In this document: positions 44,044 to 52,003 of the stretch, piece after piece | How positions within the stretch are numbered: position 1 is the first letter of the stretch | Layout of the letters: each line of letters opens with the position of its first letter | Assembly (NCBI GenBank): GCA_035651455.1 | Contig: DASRFR010000008.1 | Location: 41,483-105,482, forward strand | Source: DASRFR01 sp035651455 | GTDB lineage: Bacteria; Acidobacteriota; Terriglobia; Terriglobales; Acidobacteriaceae | Direction: 5' to 3' | Length of the DNA: 64,000 bases | Notes under the pieces: generated by a model | What the model was told of the DNA's origin: nothing | Databases searched by the model: none | What the model saw: only the letters and a program-made list of their open reading frames with translations | Translations under genes and position numbers: made by a program

Positions 44044-44457
44044 ATGAAAACCCCCGCGAAATCCGCCTCTGCATTAATGGACCAGAAGATCAAGGAACTT
44101 GGGGACTGGCGCGGGAATACGCTGGCGAAAGTTCGCGACGTCATCCATGCGGCAGACCCGGAGATCGTTGAAGAGTGGAAATGGGTCAAGCCCACATCAC
44201 CGGGGACTCCCGTCTTTTCCCACGGCGGCATCGTCTGCACCGGAGAGACCTACAAGAACGTCGTAAAGCTGACATTCGCCAGGGGAGCAGCGTTGAAGGA
44301 CCCGAAGAAGTTATTCAATTCGAGCCTCGAGGGGAATGTCAGGCGTGCCATCGATATCCATGAAGGCGAAAAGATCGATGAGGCGGCCTTGAAGGATCTC
44401 ATCCGTGCTGCCGTGGCGCTCAATCTCAAAAACAAGACCAGGCTGAAACCCCGGTAA
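44044..44457 (+). CDS. DUF1801 (YdhG/YjhG-like) protein
   Basis: A 137-residue protein starting at ATG 44044 with GGAG 6 bases upstream (an in-frame TTG at 44026 is less likely). The DUF1801 fold is shown by VRDVIHAADPEIVEEWKW and VFSHGGIVCTGETYKNVVKLTFARGAAL (in parts). Family function is unknown; some members bind iron or act near frataxin-like folds. Its stop is close to the convergent small membrane protein gene. Confidence 0.88.
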   Translation: MKTPAKSASALMDQKIKELGDWRGNTLAKVRDVIHAADPEIVEEWKWVKPTSPGTPVFSHGGIVCTGETYKNVVKLTFARGAALKDPKKLFNSSLEGNVRRAIDIHEGEKIDEAALKDLIRAAVALNLKNKTRLKPR

Positions 44458-44467
44458 GCGCGAAAGT

Positions 44468-44809
44468 TCAGGATGGTACCGCGGGCCCACCGCCTGCCGG
44501 ATCAAAGCCCCAACGTTCCCGCATGCGCTGCCGGAACCGTTCCCGCTCCTCCGGCGTCATGTTGGCACATCGCTCTTTCATTCGATGACGGAAATTGCCC
44601 CGGCCCGGACGGTGCCACCCATGCCCGCCGAACAGGATCCGACACAGGGCCAGGATTCCGAACCCCTGCCAGAATGTGATCTCGCGCCAGCCAAACAGAG
44701 GCGGCAGCAGCCAATTCCACAAAAGCATTACAACTTCGCCCCCGATGAAGGCAAACAACACGATGCCGGCAATCGCCAGCGGAACGATCCAAATCAATTT
44801 TTTTCTCAT
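44468..44809 (-). CDS. Small membrane protein with Spy-like helical tail, partner of ECF sigma factor
   Basis: A 113-residue protein with two membrane segments (about 5-26 and 38-60) and a hydrophilic helical tail containing CANMTPEERERFRQRMRERWG, which resembles the LTxxQ-type helices of Spy/CpxP or CnrX-like sensors. It begins 10 bases after the stop of the sigma factor gene on the same strand, so it is probably an anti-sigma or sensor partner. This assignment is inferred from position; no anti-sigma zinc motif is present. Confidence 0.7.
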   Translation of the reverse strand: MRKKLIWIVPLAIAGIVLFAFIGGEVVMLLWNWLLPPLFGWREITFWQGFGILALCRILFGGHGWHRPGRGNFRHRMKERCANMTPEERERFRQRMRERWGFDPAGGGPAVPS

Positions 44810-44819
44810 GTTCGGTCCC

Positions 44820-45404
44820 TCATGTACTCATGAATTCGTTGTAAGTCGTTTGCAGCCGCTCGCGCAGGTGCAGCACCGCGTAGCGCTTGCGCGAAAGCAG
44901 CGTGTTTACGCTCACGCCGCTGTGCGCCGCAATCTCCTTAAAGCTGCGGCCTTCCAGTTCGTGTGCGACGAACACTTCGCGCTGCTCTGGCGGCAACTCG
45001 CCGATCGCCAACTCGAGTTCGTCGAGCAGTACGCCGCGCGCGTAAAGCGCCTCCGGTCCGGCATCCGCGGAAGGCAGCAAGTCTTCGAAATGCAGCGGTT
45101 CATCGTTCTCGTCCATTACAGCGGCATCGCTAAAATTCTCCGGCTGCTTTTTACGGAAGAGATCAATAATGCGGTTGCGCGCTACGCGAAACAGCCAGGC
45201 GCCGACATGATCAATCGGCATCAGCAGGCGGTTGGCCTCCACCAGTTTGAAAAAGACGTCCTGAAGCACGTCCTCGGCGTCCCCCGGATCAGGCACACGC
45301 CGCCGAATGAAGTTGCGTAGCCGGGACTGCTCCCGCTTCACCACTTCCGAGATGCGCTGATCCTGCTCAATCGCCATAGGCTCGAAACTCGCCCGGCCGT
45401 TCAT
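44820..45404 (-). CDS. ECF-type RNA polymerase sigma factor
   Basis: A 194-residue sigma-70 family protein with sigma2 (about 25-95; RRVPDPGDAEDVLQDVFFKLVEANRLL, AWLFRVARNRIIDLFRKKQ in parts) and sigma4 (about 130-190; LPPEQREVFVAHELEGRSFKEIAAHSGVSVNTLLSRKRYAVLHLRERL in parts). There is no sigma3, as in ECF factors. The ATG at 45404 or an internal ATG at 45377 could be the start. It precedes a small membrane protein likely to control its activity. The regulon is unknown; the divergent peptidase gene is one candidate target. Confidence 0.92.
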   Translation of the reverse strand: MNGRASFEPMAIEQDQRISEVVKREQSRLRNFIRRRVPDPGDAEDVLQDVFFKLVEANRLLMPIDHVGAWLFRVARNRIIDLFRKKQPENFSDAAVMDENDEPLHFEDLLPSADAGPEALYARGVLLDELELAIGELPPEQREVFVAHELEGRSFKEIAAHSGVSVNTLLSRKRYAVLHLRERLQTTYNEFMST

Positions 45405-45736
45405 CCACTGTTGTAGACGGATGAAGGCCGCGGATATTGTAGGCGGGTAAAGTTATTGAAGAGATAGGGATGTAGCGACTCGACCTTCGCGTTGGGAACC
45501 CCGGGAGAACTTGGAGTACGGTGCATGAATCTCGGTATTCCGATCTATCCATTCGGATAGCCATTAACCCAAATGTAAGCGTAAATCGCCCCTTCCCTCG
45601 TCACAGGCCACACTAACCTTCTGATCCTGCAGAAACGCGACTCGTTTCTCCATGTGGTCTGGCAATTGCTCTGTGGATTGCGGGGCGAGCATCAGCTTCG
45701 CAAAATCTTCATCGCATGCAAGCTTGGGGAACTACC
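45405..45736. other. Divergent region between ECF sigma and peptidase genes
   Basis: A 332-bp region with no supportable gene. It must hold promoters for both divergent genes; I could not assign a convincing -10/-35 or an ECF-type AAC/CGT pair. The peptidase ribosome site GGGGA (45727-45731) is at its end. Confidence 0.4.
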
Positions 45737-47329
45737 ATGCCAAAGGTCGGAAAAGTCTCGGTGGGTAAAGTCGTCCGTCACAAAACCTACGGAACTCCTC
45801 ATAAGGCATTCGGCGTCAAAGACGTTTCCAGGAAAGGCACGCCAAAAGCGGTGGCGCTCGCCTTCCTGAAGAGCATTGCCGCGGAATTGAAGCTCAATCC
45901 AAGCCTTAGCGAGTTGAAGTTCGACAAGATTGTCGAGAGCCCGCTGGGTTCGCACGTGCTGTTTCAGCAGCAGCACAACAGGAAGCCAATCTCCGGCGCC
46001 TGGATCAAGGTGGACATTGATCCCGAGAACCGGGTTTACAACTTCAGTAACAACACGGTCCCATCCGCCATGCTGGCGGAATCTGCAAAAAAATCTTCTG
46101 CCAAGACTCTGGCCGAAGATGTTGCCCGTCAAAAGGCCTTCGCCAACCTCGGTGTAACTACCGACCGGGTTCGAGGCCAGGTTCATGGAGAGTCTGTAGC
46201 TTTTCCCGTGGGCAAGACCGTGGTGCCGGCCTGGAAGTTCCTGATCCCGGTTTCGTCTCCACCGCACGATTGGCGGATCTACATTGGCGCCCGCGACGGC
46301 GCGGTACTGCACAAGGAAGATATGCTGAAAATGGTCGCGGCCAAGACCACCGTCAAGGGGCTGGTGTTTGATCCCAACCCGGTAGTCACGTTAAATGACA
46401 CTACCCTGCGCGACCGCGGGAAGGTTGTTCCTGACGCTGCCTATCGCGAAGTCGAACTCAAGGAACTTAATAACAAAGGCCATCTCGATGGTCCCTACGT
46501 AAGCACCTCCATCACCAAGCATCGGGCAAAGAGCAAGAACGGAAGGTTCTCCTTCAAGCGCAACCAGGCCGGGTTCAAGGAAGTGATGGTGTACTTCCAC
46601 ATTGACCGCATGCAGCGCTATATCCAGAGCCTGGGCTTCAAGAACGTGAATCGCCGCCCGATCCCCGTCGATATCGCGGGCCTGCGCGATGACAATTCCT
46701 TCTACAGCCCGGTAAACAAGACTCTGAACTTCGGGACCGGAGGCGTGGACGACGCCGAGGATGCCGAAATCATTCTTCACGAATACGGTCATTCCATCCA
46801 GGACGACCAGGTGCCGGGCTTTGGCCAGTCCGACGAGGCTGGGGCGATGGGAGAAGGCTTCGGCGACTACCTCGCGGCAAGCTTCTTTGCCGATATCAAG
46901 CCTGCCCGCTTCCGCAATTGCGTGGGCTCGTGGGATGCCACGGCGTATAGTCCCGACGATCCCCCTTGCCTCCGCCGGTTGGACAGCAACAAGCGCTATC
47001 CCCGCGACATGGTGAAGGAGGTTCATGCCGATGGCGAGATATGGTCCGCTTGTTTATGGCAGCTGCGCGAACTGCTGGGAGGCAAAGAGGCAGATAAGCT
47101 GATCCTCTCCCACCACTTCCTGCTGGCGCGCGATGCCAGTTTTGAAGACGGCGCAGAAGCCCTGATTCAGGCCGACAAGCAGCTTCACAACGGCGCTCAC
47201 GAAGCGGCAATTCGCGACATCTTTGTTCGTCGCGGGATTTTGCCATCGGCGAAGCGAAAGAAGACCAGCTACGATCCGTTTGCGCGCCAGAACCGTCCCC
47301 AGCTCCGCAGCCGGGCCGCGCATGCGTAA
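45737..47329 (+). CDS. M36/fungalysin-like zinc metallopeptidase
   Basis: A 530-residue gluzincin. ATG 45737 has GGGGA 6 bases upstream and is preferred to an ATG at 45716. An FTP-like propeptide region (about 30-200) is followed by the catalytic domain with HEYGHS (about 348-353; zinc ligands and catalytic Glu) and GEGFGDYLA (third ligand Glu near 373), both typical of M36/M4. Such enzymes are normally secreted after propeptide removal, yet no signal peptide is seen: the N-terminus is MPKVGKVSVGKVV, basic without a hydrophobic core. It may use another export route or act inside. Stand-alone gene. Confidence 0.85.
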   Translation: MPKVGKVSVGKVVRHKTYGTPHKAFGVKDVSRKGTPKAVALAFLKSIAAELKLNPSLSELKFDKIVESPLGSHVLFQQQHNRKPISGAWIKVDIDPENRVYNFSNNTVPSAMLAESAKKSSAKTLAEDVARQKAFANLGVTTDRVRGQVHGESVAFPVGKTVVPAWKFLIPVSSPPHDWRIYIGARDGAVLHKEDMLKMVAAKTTVKGLVFDPNPVVTLNDTTLRDRGKVVPDAAYREVELKELNNKGHLDGPYVSTSITKHRAKSKNGRFSFKRNQAGFKEVMVYFHIDRMQRYIQSLGFKNVNRRPIPVDIAGLRDDNSFYSPVNKTLNFGTGGVDDAEDAEIILHEYGHSIQDDQVPGFGQSDEAGAMGEGFGDYLAASFFADIKPARFRNCVGSWDATAYSPDDPPCLRRLDSNKRYPRDMVKEVHADGEIWSACLWQLRELLGGKEADKLILSHHFLLARDASFEDGAEALIQADKQLHNGAHEAAIRDIFVRRGILPSAKRKKTSYDPFARQNRPQLRSRAAHA

Positions 47330-47382
47330 AGTCGCTGTTCCGGGTTAGGGTCCAGCAGCCCGATCCAGTAGGCCGAGCCTGG

Positions 47383-47745
47383 CTATTGCGATCTGGCCTC
47401 GGCCATTGCGGAACTTGCCGGGGCCAGCGCCACGAATGCGATTCCGATGATGATCAAGGCGGCCGATCCGGCCAGCAGATGCATGCGCTCGTCCGCGTTA
47501 TGCTTGGACTGCGCCACCACTACCGCAGCATGAGCGAAGCTCGACCAGGCCGTAAACGCGATCAGGCTGCGATGCGCTGCCGGATTTCTTGACGCCAGTA
47601 GCAGGAAAACCCCCAGCGTCGCATACACGCTGAGCACCATCTGCAGCACCTCTGGCAGGGGCATCGCCGCCAGCGGGTAGGCAGTGGCTACGAAGATCAG
47701 TCCTACCATTATCAACACGACCTTGAGCGCTCGTTCTCGAACCAT
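47383..47745 (-). CDS. DUF6632-like small membrane protein, last gene of the ABC operon
   Basis: A 120-residue protein with four membrane helices. ATG 47745 has AGGAG 6 bases upstream; a longer start at 47793 would overlap the preceding gene. It starts MVRERALKVVLIMVGLIF and has the helices FLLLASRNPAAHRSLIAFTAWSSFAHA and LIIIGIAFVALA (in parts). I assign it to the DUF6632-like group by pattern only. It is last in the minus-strand run starting at 51792. Function unknown. Confidence 0.7.
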   Translation of the reverse strand: MVRERALKVVLIMVGLIFVATAYPLAAMPLPEVLQMVLSVYATLGVFLLLASRNPAAHRSLIAFTAWSSFAHAAVVVAQSKHNADERMHLLAGSAALIIIGIAFVALAPASSAMAEARSQ

Positions 47746-47789
47746 CGGGATCTCCTGAGAATGACTCGCACTGAATTTCCGTAAAGCAC

Positions 47790-48992
47790 TCACGGCGCCG
47801 CTTCGACTTTCTGGAGCATCACTATCGAATTGCGGTTCTTTGGGTTCAGCTCGATGGCTTTTCGGTAATTCGCGATCGCTTGGACCTTGTCGCCCAGGTC
47901 CAGGTAACCTTCCGCCAGGCTATCGTAAGCGTTGCTGGATTGCGGATAAGCCTCGATGTTCAGTTGAAAAATACGAATCGCGTCCTGAAACTTCTTCGCT
48001 CGAATCATCTGGTATCCCAGGCTATTGAGCTCCGGTTCATCAAAGTTGTAAGTAGCGGGTTCGGTGGATTTGAGATCGTGGTATTGCTTCACAGCAGCCT
48101 CAATGCCCCTGGAGGCGATCGTTGCCGAGAGGGTTTCCGTGATCGACCTGCGGGGATCGAAGCCGGCTTTCACGTCAGGTACCCACACCGCCATGGTGAC
48201 CGCAAAAATTCCCGCGCCCATCGCAATGGTCAGCACGACAAGAGCGCCTGCCATTGCGATGCGCCGTGCCGAGCCGGGCCTGTCTTGTGCCCGGAAATAC
48301 AGTTCCAGGATCGCCAGCGGCACCAGGTATTGAGCGAAACTCATGAACGTTATCAGCGGTCCCGTAAATGTTTGCGGATCAAACCCGACCGGCCCCTTAA
48401 AAATCGCGAGCGTCAGAAAGAAACTGACTCGGTAGAACCACGCTGCACTTGCCACCAGGAAAAGACGAAGCGCCCACCTGCGATGAGTTCTGAAATTACG
48501 AGCCACGGCATAGCGCAGCGCCATGGCGGCGCAAACCCAGATCAGCACTGCGTTCAGAGTAGATGCAATGTGCTGAGGCATGTCCCCAATGCTTCCCCGG
48601 ATCCACGTCATATATAGGCCCGCCATACTGATCGCGACTGCGGTGGACAGGTAGACGCGCCCGTTCCAGCGATGAAAAACGGGATAGCGCTCGCGAATTT
48701 TCGGGACTAGCTGAAGCGCTCCGGCAAGCATGATCACAACTGCTGCAGCAACATGCACCACGATGGCGAAATTACCCATCGTGTCTCCCGCCACCCAGCC
48801 GTGGGTGATGAACTTCCCCCAGCGGTGGAAATCTCCACGCAGGGCGGTAAGCCCGTAGAAGGACGCAACCGCGAACGCAAAAATGAATTGCCCGATAACG
48901 GCTGTGACGAACCAGAATCGCGCCGCTGCTTTCAAGGCGGTATCCGCGGCTGAACTCAGCACCAGCCGGTTGGTCATGACTGTCGTGCTCAT
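47790..48992 (-). CDS. DUF2306 membrane protein fused to C-terminal TPRs
   Basis: A 400-residue protein. Residues about 25-280 are a DUF2306-type membrane domain with about seven helices (GQFIFAFAVASFYGL, HVAAAVVIMLAGALQLVPKIRERYPVFHRWNGRVYL and FRTHRRWALRLFL in parts). Its His-rich helices resemble heme- or lipid-binding membrane folds. Residues about 320-398 are TPRs (SSNAYDSLAEGYLDLGDKVQAIANYRKAIELNPKN in part). The fusion of DUF2306 to TPR is unusual. It lies 26 bases after the ABC permease stop, so it belongs to that operon and could be a partner of the transporter. Confidence 0.8.
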   Translation of the reverse strand: MSTTVMTNRLVLSSAADTALKAAARFWFVTAVIGQFIFAFAVASFYGLTALRGDFHRWGKFITHGWVAGDTMGNFAIVVHVAAAVVIMLAGALQLVPKIRERYPVFHRWNGRVYLSTAVAISMAGLYMTWIRGSIGDMPQHIASTLNAVLIWVCAAMALRYAVARNFRTHRRWALRLFLVASAAWFYRVSFFLTLAIFKGPVGFDPQTFTGPLITFMSFAQYLVPLAILELYFRAQDRPGSARRIAMAGALVVLTIAMGAGIFAVTMAVWVPDVKAGFDPRRSITETLSATIASRGIEAAVKQYHDLKSTEPATYNFDEPELNSLGYQMIRAKKFQDAIRIFQLNIEAYPQSSNAYDSLAEGYLDLGDKVQAIANYRKAIELNPKNRNSIVMLQKVEAAP

Positions 48993-49018
48993 AATCGCTC
49001 CTTCTCAGTGCTGCCGGC

Positions 49019-49951
49019 TCAGATCGGTCCCTGGTAGCGGCGCAACTGGACCGCGGCAGCGAGAAATGCCGCAGTAATCGCCAAACCGACCCACAGACCC
49101 GGACTGACAAGGAATTCCCCAAGCCTGGCCAGTGTCAGCGGATGCATCATCACCCCACCCGAAGCCGTCAGGTCGCTGGCGCCGGGGCCGCCCAAAATTC
49201 GCGTTCGCAGCAAAGCGCCAAAATGCGAGGTGTTGAAAGCAATCTTCTCGATTACGCCGATCGCGATCAGCGGCAACGCAGCCCACAGAAAAACCGCCCT
49301 CCGCGCCCAGCCGGAAACCATCAGGAGCCAGCCGTAGATGGGCGCATACCAGAACCCGTGCATCGCCACGAGGTGGTAAAGCAGCATCACTGAAAGCTGC
49401 AACCATGGCATCTCAGACCACAGCGGCGCGACACTCACTCCATGGGCCAGCAGTATGGCTGTGCTGATCAGCAGCATGATCCATTGCGTGGCCACCGTGA
49501 TGACAAAAGCCACCAGAGGTAGTACCAGCAGCGGAATGCTGGCCTTCGACATGACCGCGGTGAGGTCCGACACCGGCAGCGACTTCCAGAAGAGAATGCT
49601 GCGGTCGCGACGTTCGCCGTGCAGCGCGTCCAGGCAATAGAACAGCGCGACAAGGAATTCGAACCCCATGATCATCAGCGCCGCCATGTGATAGGGCTGC
49701 TCGATCACGGCAAGGCGCTGCATCGGCTGTAGTGTCAGCGCGGTCCGCATTCTCTCCGGCAGGTGCACAGTGCCGATCAGGAAGCCGACCAGCACGATCC
49801 CGGCCACTGCCAGCGGCGCTATGTAGATCGAGCGGTTCTCCCAAAGCTCGCGGCGGATCGACCAGTAAAGCGGCTGGGGCGCCGATGTCGAGGCTGTCAG
49901 GACCTGCGCGTCAGCGTGTGATTCTGGCATGGCGTTGGATTCTGTATTCAT
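49019..49951 (-). CDS. ABC-2-type transporter permease
   Basis: A 310-residue membrane protein. The ATG at 49951 overlaps the ATPase stop (ATGA) and has AAGGAG 8 bases upstream. Six or so membrane helices lie after a cytoplasmic N-terminus (YWSIRRELWENRSIYIAPLAVAGIVLVGFLIG, LMIMGFEFLVALFYCLDALHGERRDRSILFWKSLP in parts). The motif GERRDRSILFWKSLPVSD is typical of ABC-2 permeases paired with YtrB/CcmA-type ATPases. Transported compound unknown; antibiotics, envelope stress or lipid-active peptides are common for this group. Confidence 0.9.
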   Translation of the reverse strand: MNTESNAMPESHADAQVLTASTSAPQPLYWSIRRELWENRSIYIAPLAVAGIVLVGFLIGTVHLPERMRTALTLQPMQRLAVIEQPYHMAALMIMGFEFLVALFYCLDALHGERRDRSILFWKSLPVSDLTAVMSKASIPLLVLPLVAFVITVATQWIMLLISTAILLAHGVSVAPLWSEMPWLQLSVMLLYHLVAMHGFWYAPIYGWLLMVSGWARRAVFLWAALPLIAIGVIEKIAFNTSHFGALLRTRILGGPGASDLTASGGVMMHPLTLARLGEFLVSPGLWVGLAITAAFLAAAVQLRRYQGPI

Positions 49952-50814
49952 CGGGCCGCTCCTTGGGCCTGGTGACTCATCACTGCAACAAACAAATCGG
50001 CGATGCTGGGAGTGCGCGTCTCGCCCAGTGCGGCGAGTTGCTGACGATCCACTCCGTCGAACAGCAGGACGCTTCGTCCCAGCGCCTGGCGTTCGTAGAT
50101 CGGCCTGAATGCGCGTGCTGCCGCGACCTGCTCCGGGTGCGCCGACAGCTCCACAAAGCGCGACTCGAGCTCCTCCATACTGCAACTGAGAACGATCCGC
50201 CCGTGGGCAATGAACATGACATCGGTAAGCACGTGCTGCACTTCTTCGACCTGGTGTGTCGTGACCACGATGGTGCGGCTGCGATCGAAGTAGTCGTTCA
50301 GCAGGGAATCGTAAAACTGCTTGCGGTACAGGATGTCCAGCCCGAGCGTCGGCTCGTCCAGCACCAGCAATCTCGCGTCGATTGCCATAACCAGCGCCAG
50401 GTGTAACTGCGTTACCATGCCCTTCGACAGTTCCCGCACTTTATGGCTTTGCCGGATCGTGGTTTTCGCCAGGAATTCTTCTGCCTTGCCGCGGTCAAAC
50501 CGAGGATGCACGCCGGCCACATAGTCGAGAAGCTGCGAAACTCGCACCCAGCGCGGCAGGACCGCGACATCGGCGATGAAGCACACGTCCCGCATCAGCT
50601 GCTCGCGCTCGCTCCAGGGATCGCGCCCCAGCACCTTCAGTTCACCCTGGTACGGGGTAAGCCCAAGAATCGCGTTGAGGGCGGTCGTCTTGCCGGCGCC
50701 GTTCGGACCGATCAGTCCGAGGATCCGGCCCTCTTCAACACGCAGATCGATTCCGTCCACCGCGACCGTCGTTCCAAATGTTTTACGCAGACCGCGGGCT
50801 TCTATGCATGCCAT
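49948..50814 (-). CDS. ABC transporter ATP-binding protein (YtrB-like)
   Basis: A 288-residue ATPase with Walker A GPNGAGKT near residue 37, Walker B RLLVLDEPTLGLD and an H-loop (TTHQVEE). The signature loop is LSKGM rather than LSGGQ, a variant seen in this subfamily. A C-terminal extension of about 70 residues follows, as in YtrB-type proteins. It is between a YtrA-type repressor (3 bases upstream) and the permease (4-base overlap), so it powers that permease. Confidence 0.93.
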   Translation of the reverse strand: MACIEARGLRKTFGTTVAVDGIDLRVEEGRILGLIGPNGAGKTTALNAILGLTPYQGELKVLGRDPWSEREQLMRDVCFIADVAVLPRWVRVSQLLDYVAGVHPRFDRGKAEEFLAKTTIRQSHKVRELSKGMVTQLHLALVMAIDARLLVLDEPTLGLDILYRKQFYDSLLNDYFDRSRTIVVTTHQVEEVQHVLTDVMFIAHGRIVLSCSMEELESRFVELSAHPEQVAAARAFRPIYERQALGRSVLLFDGVDRQQLAALGETRTPSIADLFVAVMSHQAQGAAR

Positions 50815-50817
50815 GAA

Positions 50818-51210
50818 TCAGCGCTCCTCTTTTCCGGGCTTCGATTCCTTGCCGGGTTTCACGCCGGAGTCCAGCAACTCCTCCGGGCGCAGCCCGAGCC
50901 GCTGAATGGTCGCGTAGACCCGGGGCCATTCTTCGGCGAGAAACTTCTGGCGCTCGCCCTGCAGCAGCAGCTTGCGCGCGCCATCCGTGACGAACATTCC
51001 GAGCCCTCGCCTTTTCTCCACCAGTCCCTCGTCCACCAGTTGCTGATATCCCTTCAGGACGGTGAGCGGATTGACCCGATACTCGGTTGCGACATGCCGC
51101 ACCGAGGGCAGGGAATCGCCTTCCTTGAGCACTCCGTCCAGGATCATCGCAACCACGCGGTCGCGCAGCTGGCGGTAAATCGGTTGACTGTCGTTCCACT
51201 CACGATCCAT
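50818..51210 (-). CDS. GntR-family repressor, YtrA type
   Basis: A 130-residue regulator with an N-terminal GntR winged helix (PIYRQLRDRVVAMILDGVLKEGDSLPSVRHVATEYRVNPLTVLKGYQQL in parts) and a short C-terminal helical dimer arm, the size of YtrA subfamily members, which lack a large effector domain. Such repressors are coded with the ABC genes they control. The gene is second in the run starting at 51792. The 22-bp palindrome at 51854-51875 is the obvious candidate operator. In B. subtilis, YtrA represses the ytr ABC operon; by analogy this one should autoregulate. Confidence 0.92.
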   Translation of the reverse strand: MDREWNDSQPIYRQLRDRVVAMILDGVLKEGDSLPSVRHVATEYRVNPLTVLKGYQQLVDEGLVEKRRGLGMFVTDGARKLLLQGERQKFLAEEWPRVYATIQRLGLRPEELLDSGVKPGKESKPGKEER

Positions 51211-51261
51211 CAGGTTTTCCAGAAAGCCCTTTGCCAGACCCTACCAGTGATACAAACCAAC

Positions 51262-51792
51262 TCAGTTCTTCCTGTGCAGGTCCAGGTGGGCATGGACCGG
51301 CGTCGGCCCCTGCTTTCCGTTGACCATGAACGTCCAGTCTTCGATGTGATGGTTCTCGTCAACCGAGGTGAATAGCGCATGGTGCATGTGTCCATACTGC
51401 GTATTCCCGGCAATGTCGAGGAATTCAAATTCCACCGTCTTCCCGTCCGGCGACATCTTGGCTACCATCCGTGGCCGGTTTCCCGCATCGCAATAATGCG
51501 TCAGGAGCAGCCGATCCGAGTCGAGGTACAGCATGGTAATAGGGTCGTCAGGTCTTCCCGCCCCCGTCATCTCGTGCACAATCGCGTTCCCCATCGAGGT
51601 CACGCGCAGTGACACCTGCATGAGCTTGCCCTCGATATCACTTGTTGGGGGGACAGTGGTCACCTGGCCCTCCCACGAACCTGCCAGGGTTTTTAGTTTT
51701 TCGAACGACTTTTGCGCGTCCGACTGCCCAAACGCCACAACAGCGCTCAGTGAAATTACCCCAACCAACAGCACACTTCGCAGGGACTTCAT
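51262..51792 (-). CDS. Exported beta-barrel-like protein, first gene of the ABC operon
   Basis: A 176-residue secreted protein with GAGGAG (51801-51806) 8 bases before ATG 51792 and a signal peptide ending VVAFG-Q. The body is beta-rich and resembles small lipocalin/DUF1579-like folds: LKTLAGSWEGQVT, VSLRVTSMGNAIVHEM, DRLLLTHYCDAGNRPRMVA (in parts), EFLDIAGNTQYGHMHHALF. These often bind hydrophobic ligands. It lies 51 bases before the GntR gene and directly after the palindrome-bearing promoter, so it is likely co-regulated with the transporter. Ligand unknown. Confidence 0.8.
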   Translation of the reverse strand: MKSLRSVLLVGVISLSAVVAFGQSDAQKSFEKLKTLAGSWEGQVTTVPPTSDIEGKLMQVSLRVTSMGNAIVHEMTGAGRPDDPITMLYLDSDRLLLTHYCDAGNRPRMVAKMSPDGKTVEFEFLDIAGNTQYGHMHHALFTSVDENHHIEDWTFMVNGKQGPTPVHAHLDLHRKN

Positions 51793-51853
51793 GTTGCAAT
51801 CTCCTCAGTTCCTTTTCTGCACGCAGCCAATTCAATGCAGGCTGTAGCGATTA

Positions 51854-51889
51854 GTGTTGTAGTTAACTACAACACCATATCGCTTGCAA
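51854..51889 (-). promoter_or_regulatory. Promoter with perfect 22-bp palindromic operator for the GntR/ABC operon
   Basis: Half-site GTGTTGTAGTT is followed directly by its exact complement AACTACAACAC (51854-51875), a perfect 22-bp palindrome with no spacer. On the minus strand -35 TTGCAA (51889-51884), a 17-bp spacer and -10 TTAACT (51866-51861) place the -10 inside the palindrome, about 60 bp upstream of the first gene (51792). A repressor bound here would block transcription; the YtrA-type regulator encoded two genes in is the natural candidate, as YtrA sites have GTGT/ACAC ends. Binding is inferred. Confidence 0.7.
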
Positions 51890-52003
51890 GGTTTTTTTTC
51901 GTCTTTTTTGCCGAAACCGGCCGGAACCTTTGTAAGACAAAGAAAACAGGAGTAATAGATTGTCGGCTGTGGCCTCTCAGCCACGGGAGAAGACCTCAGG
52001 AAA

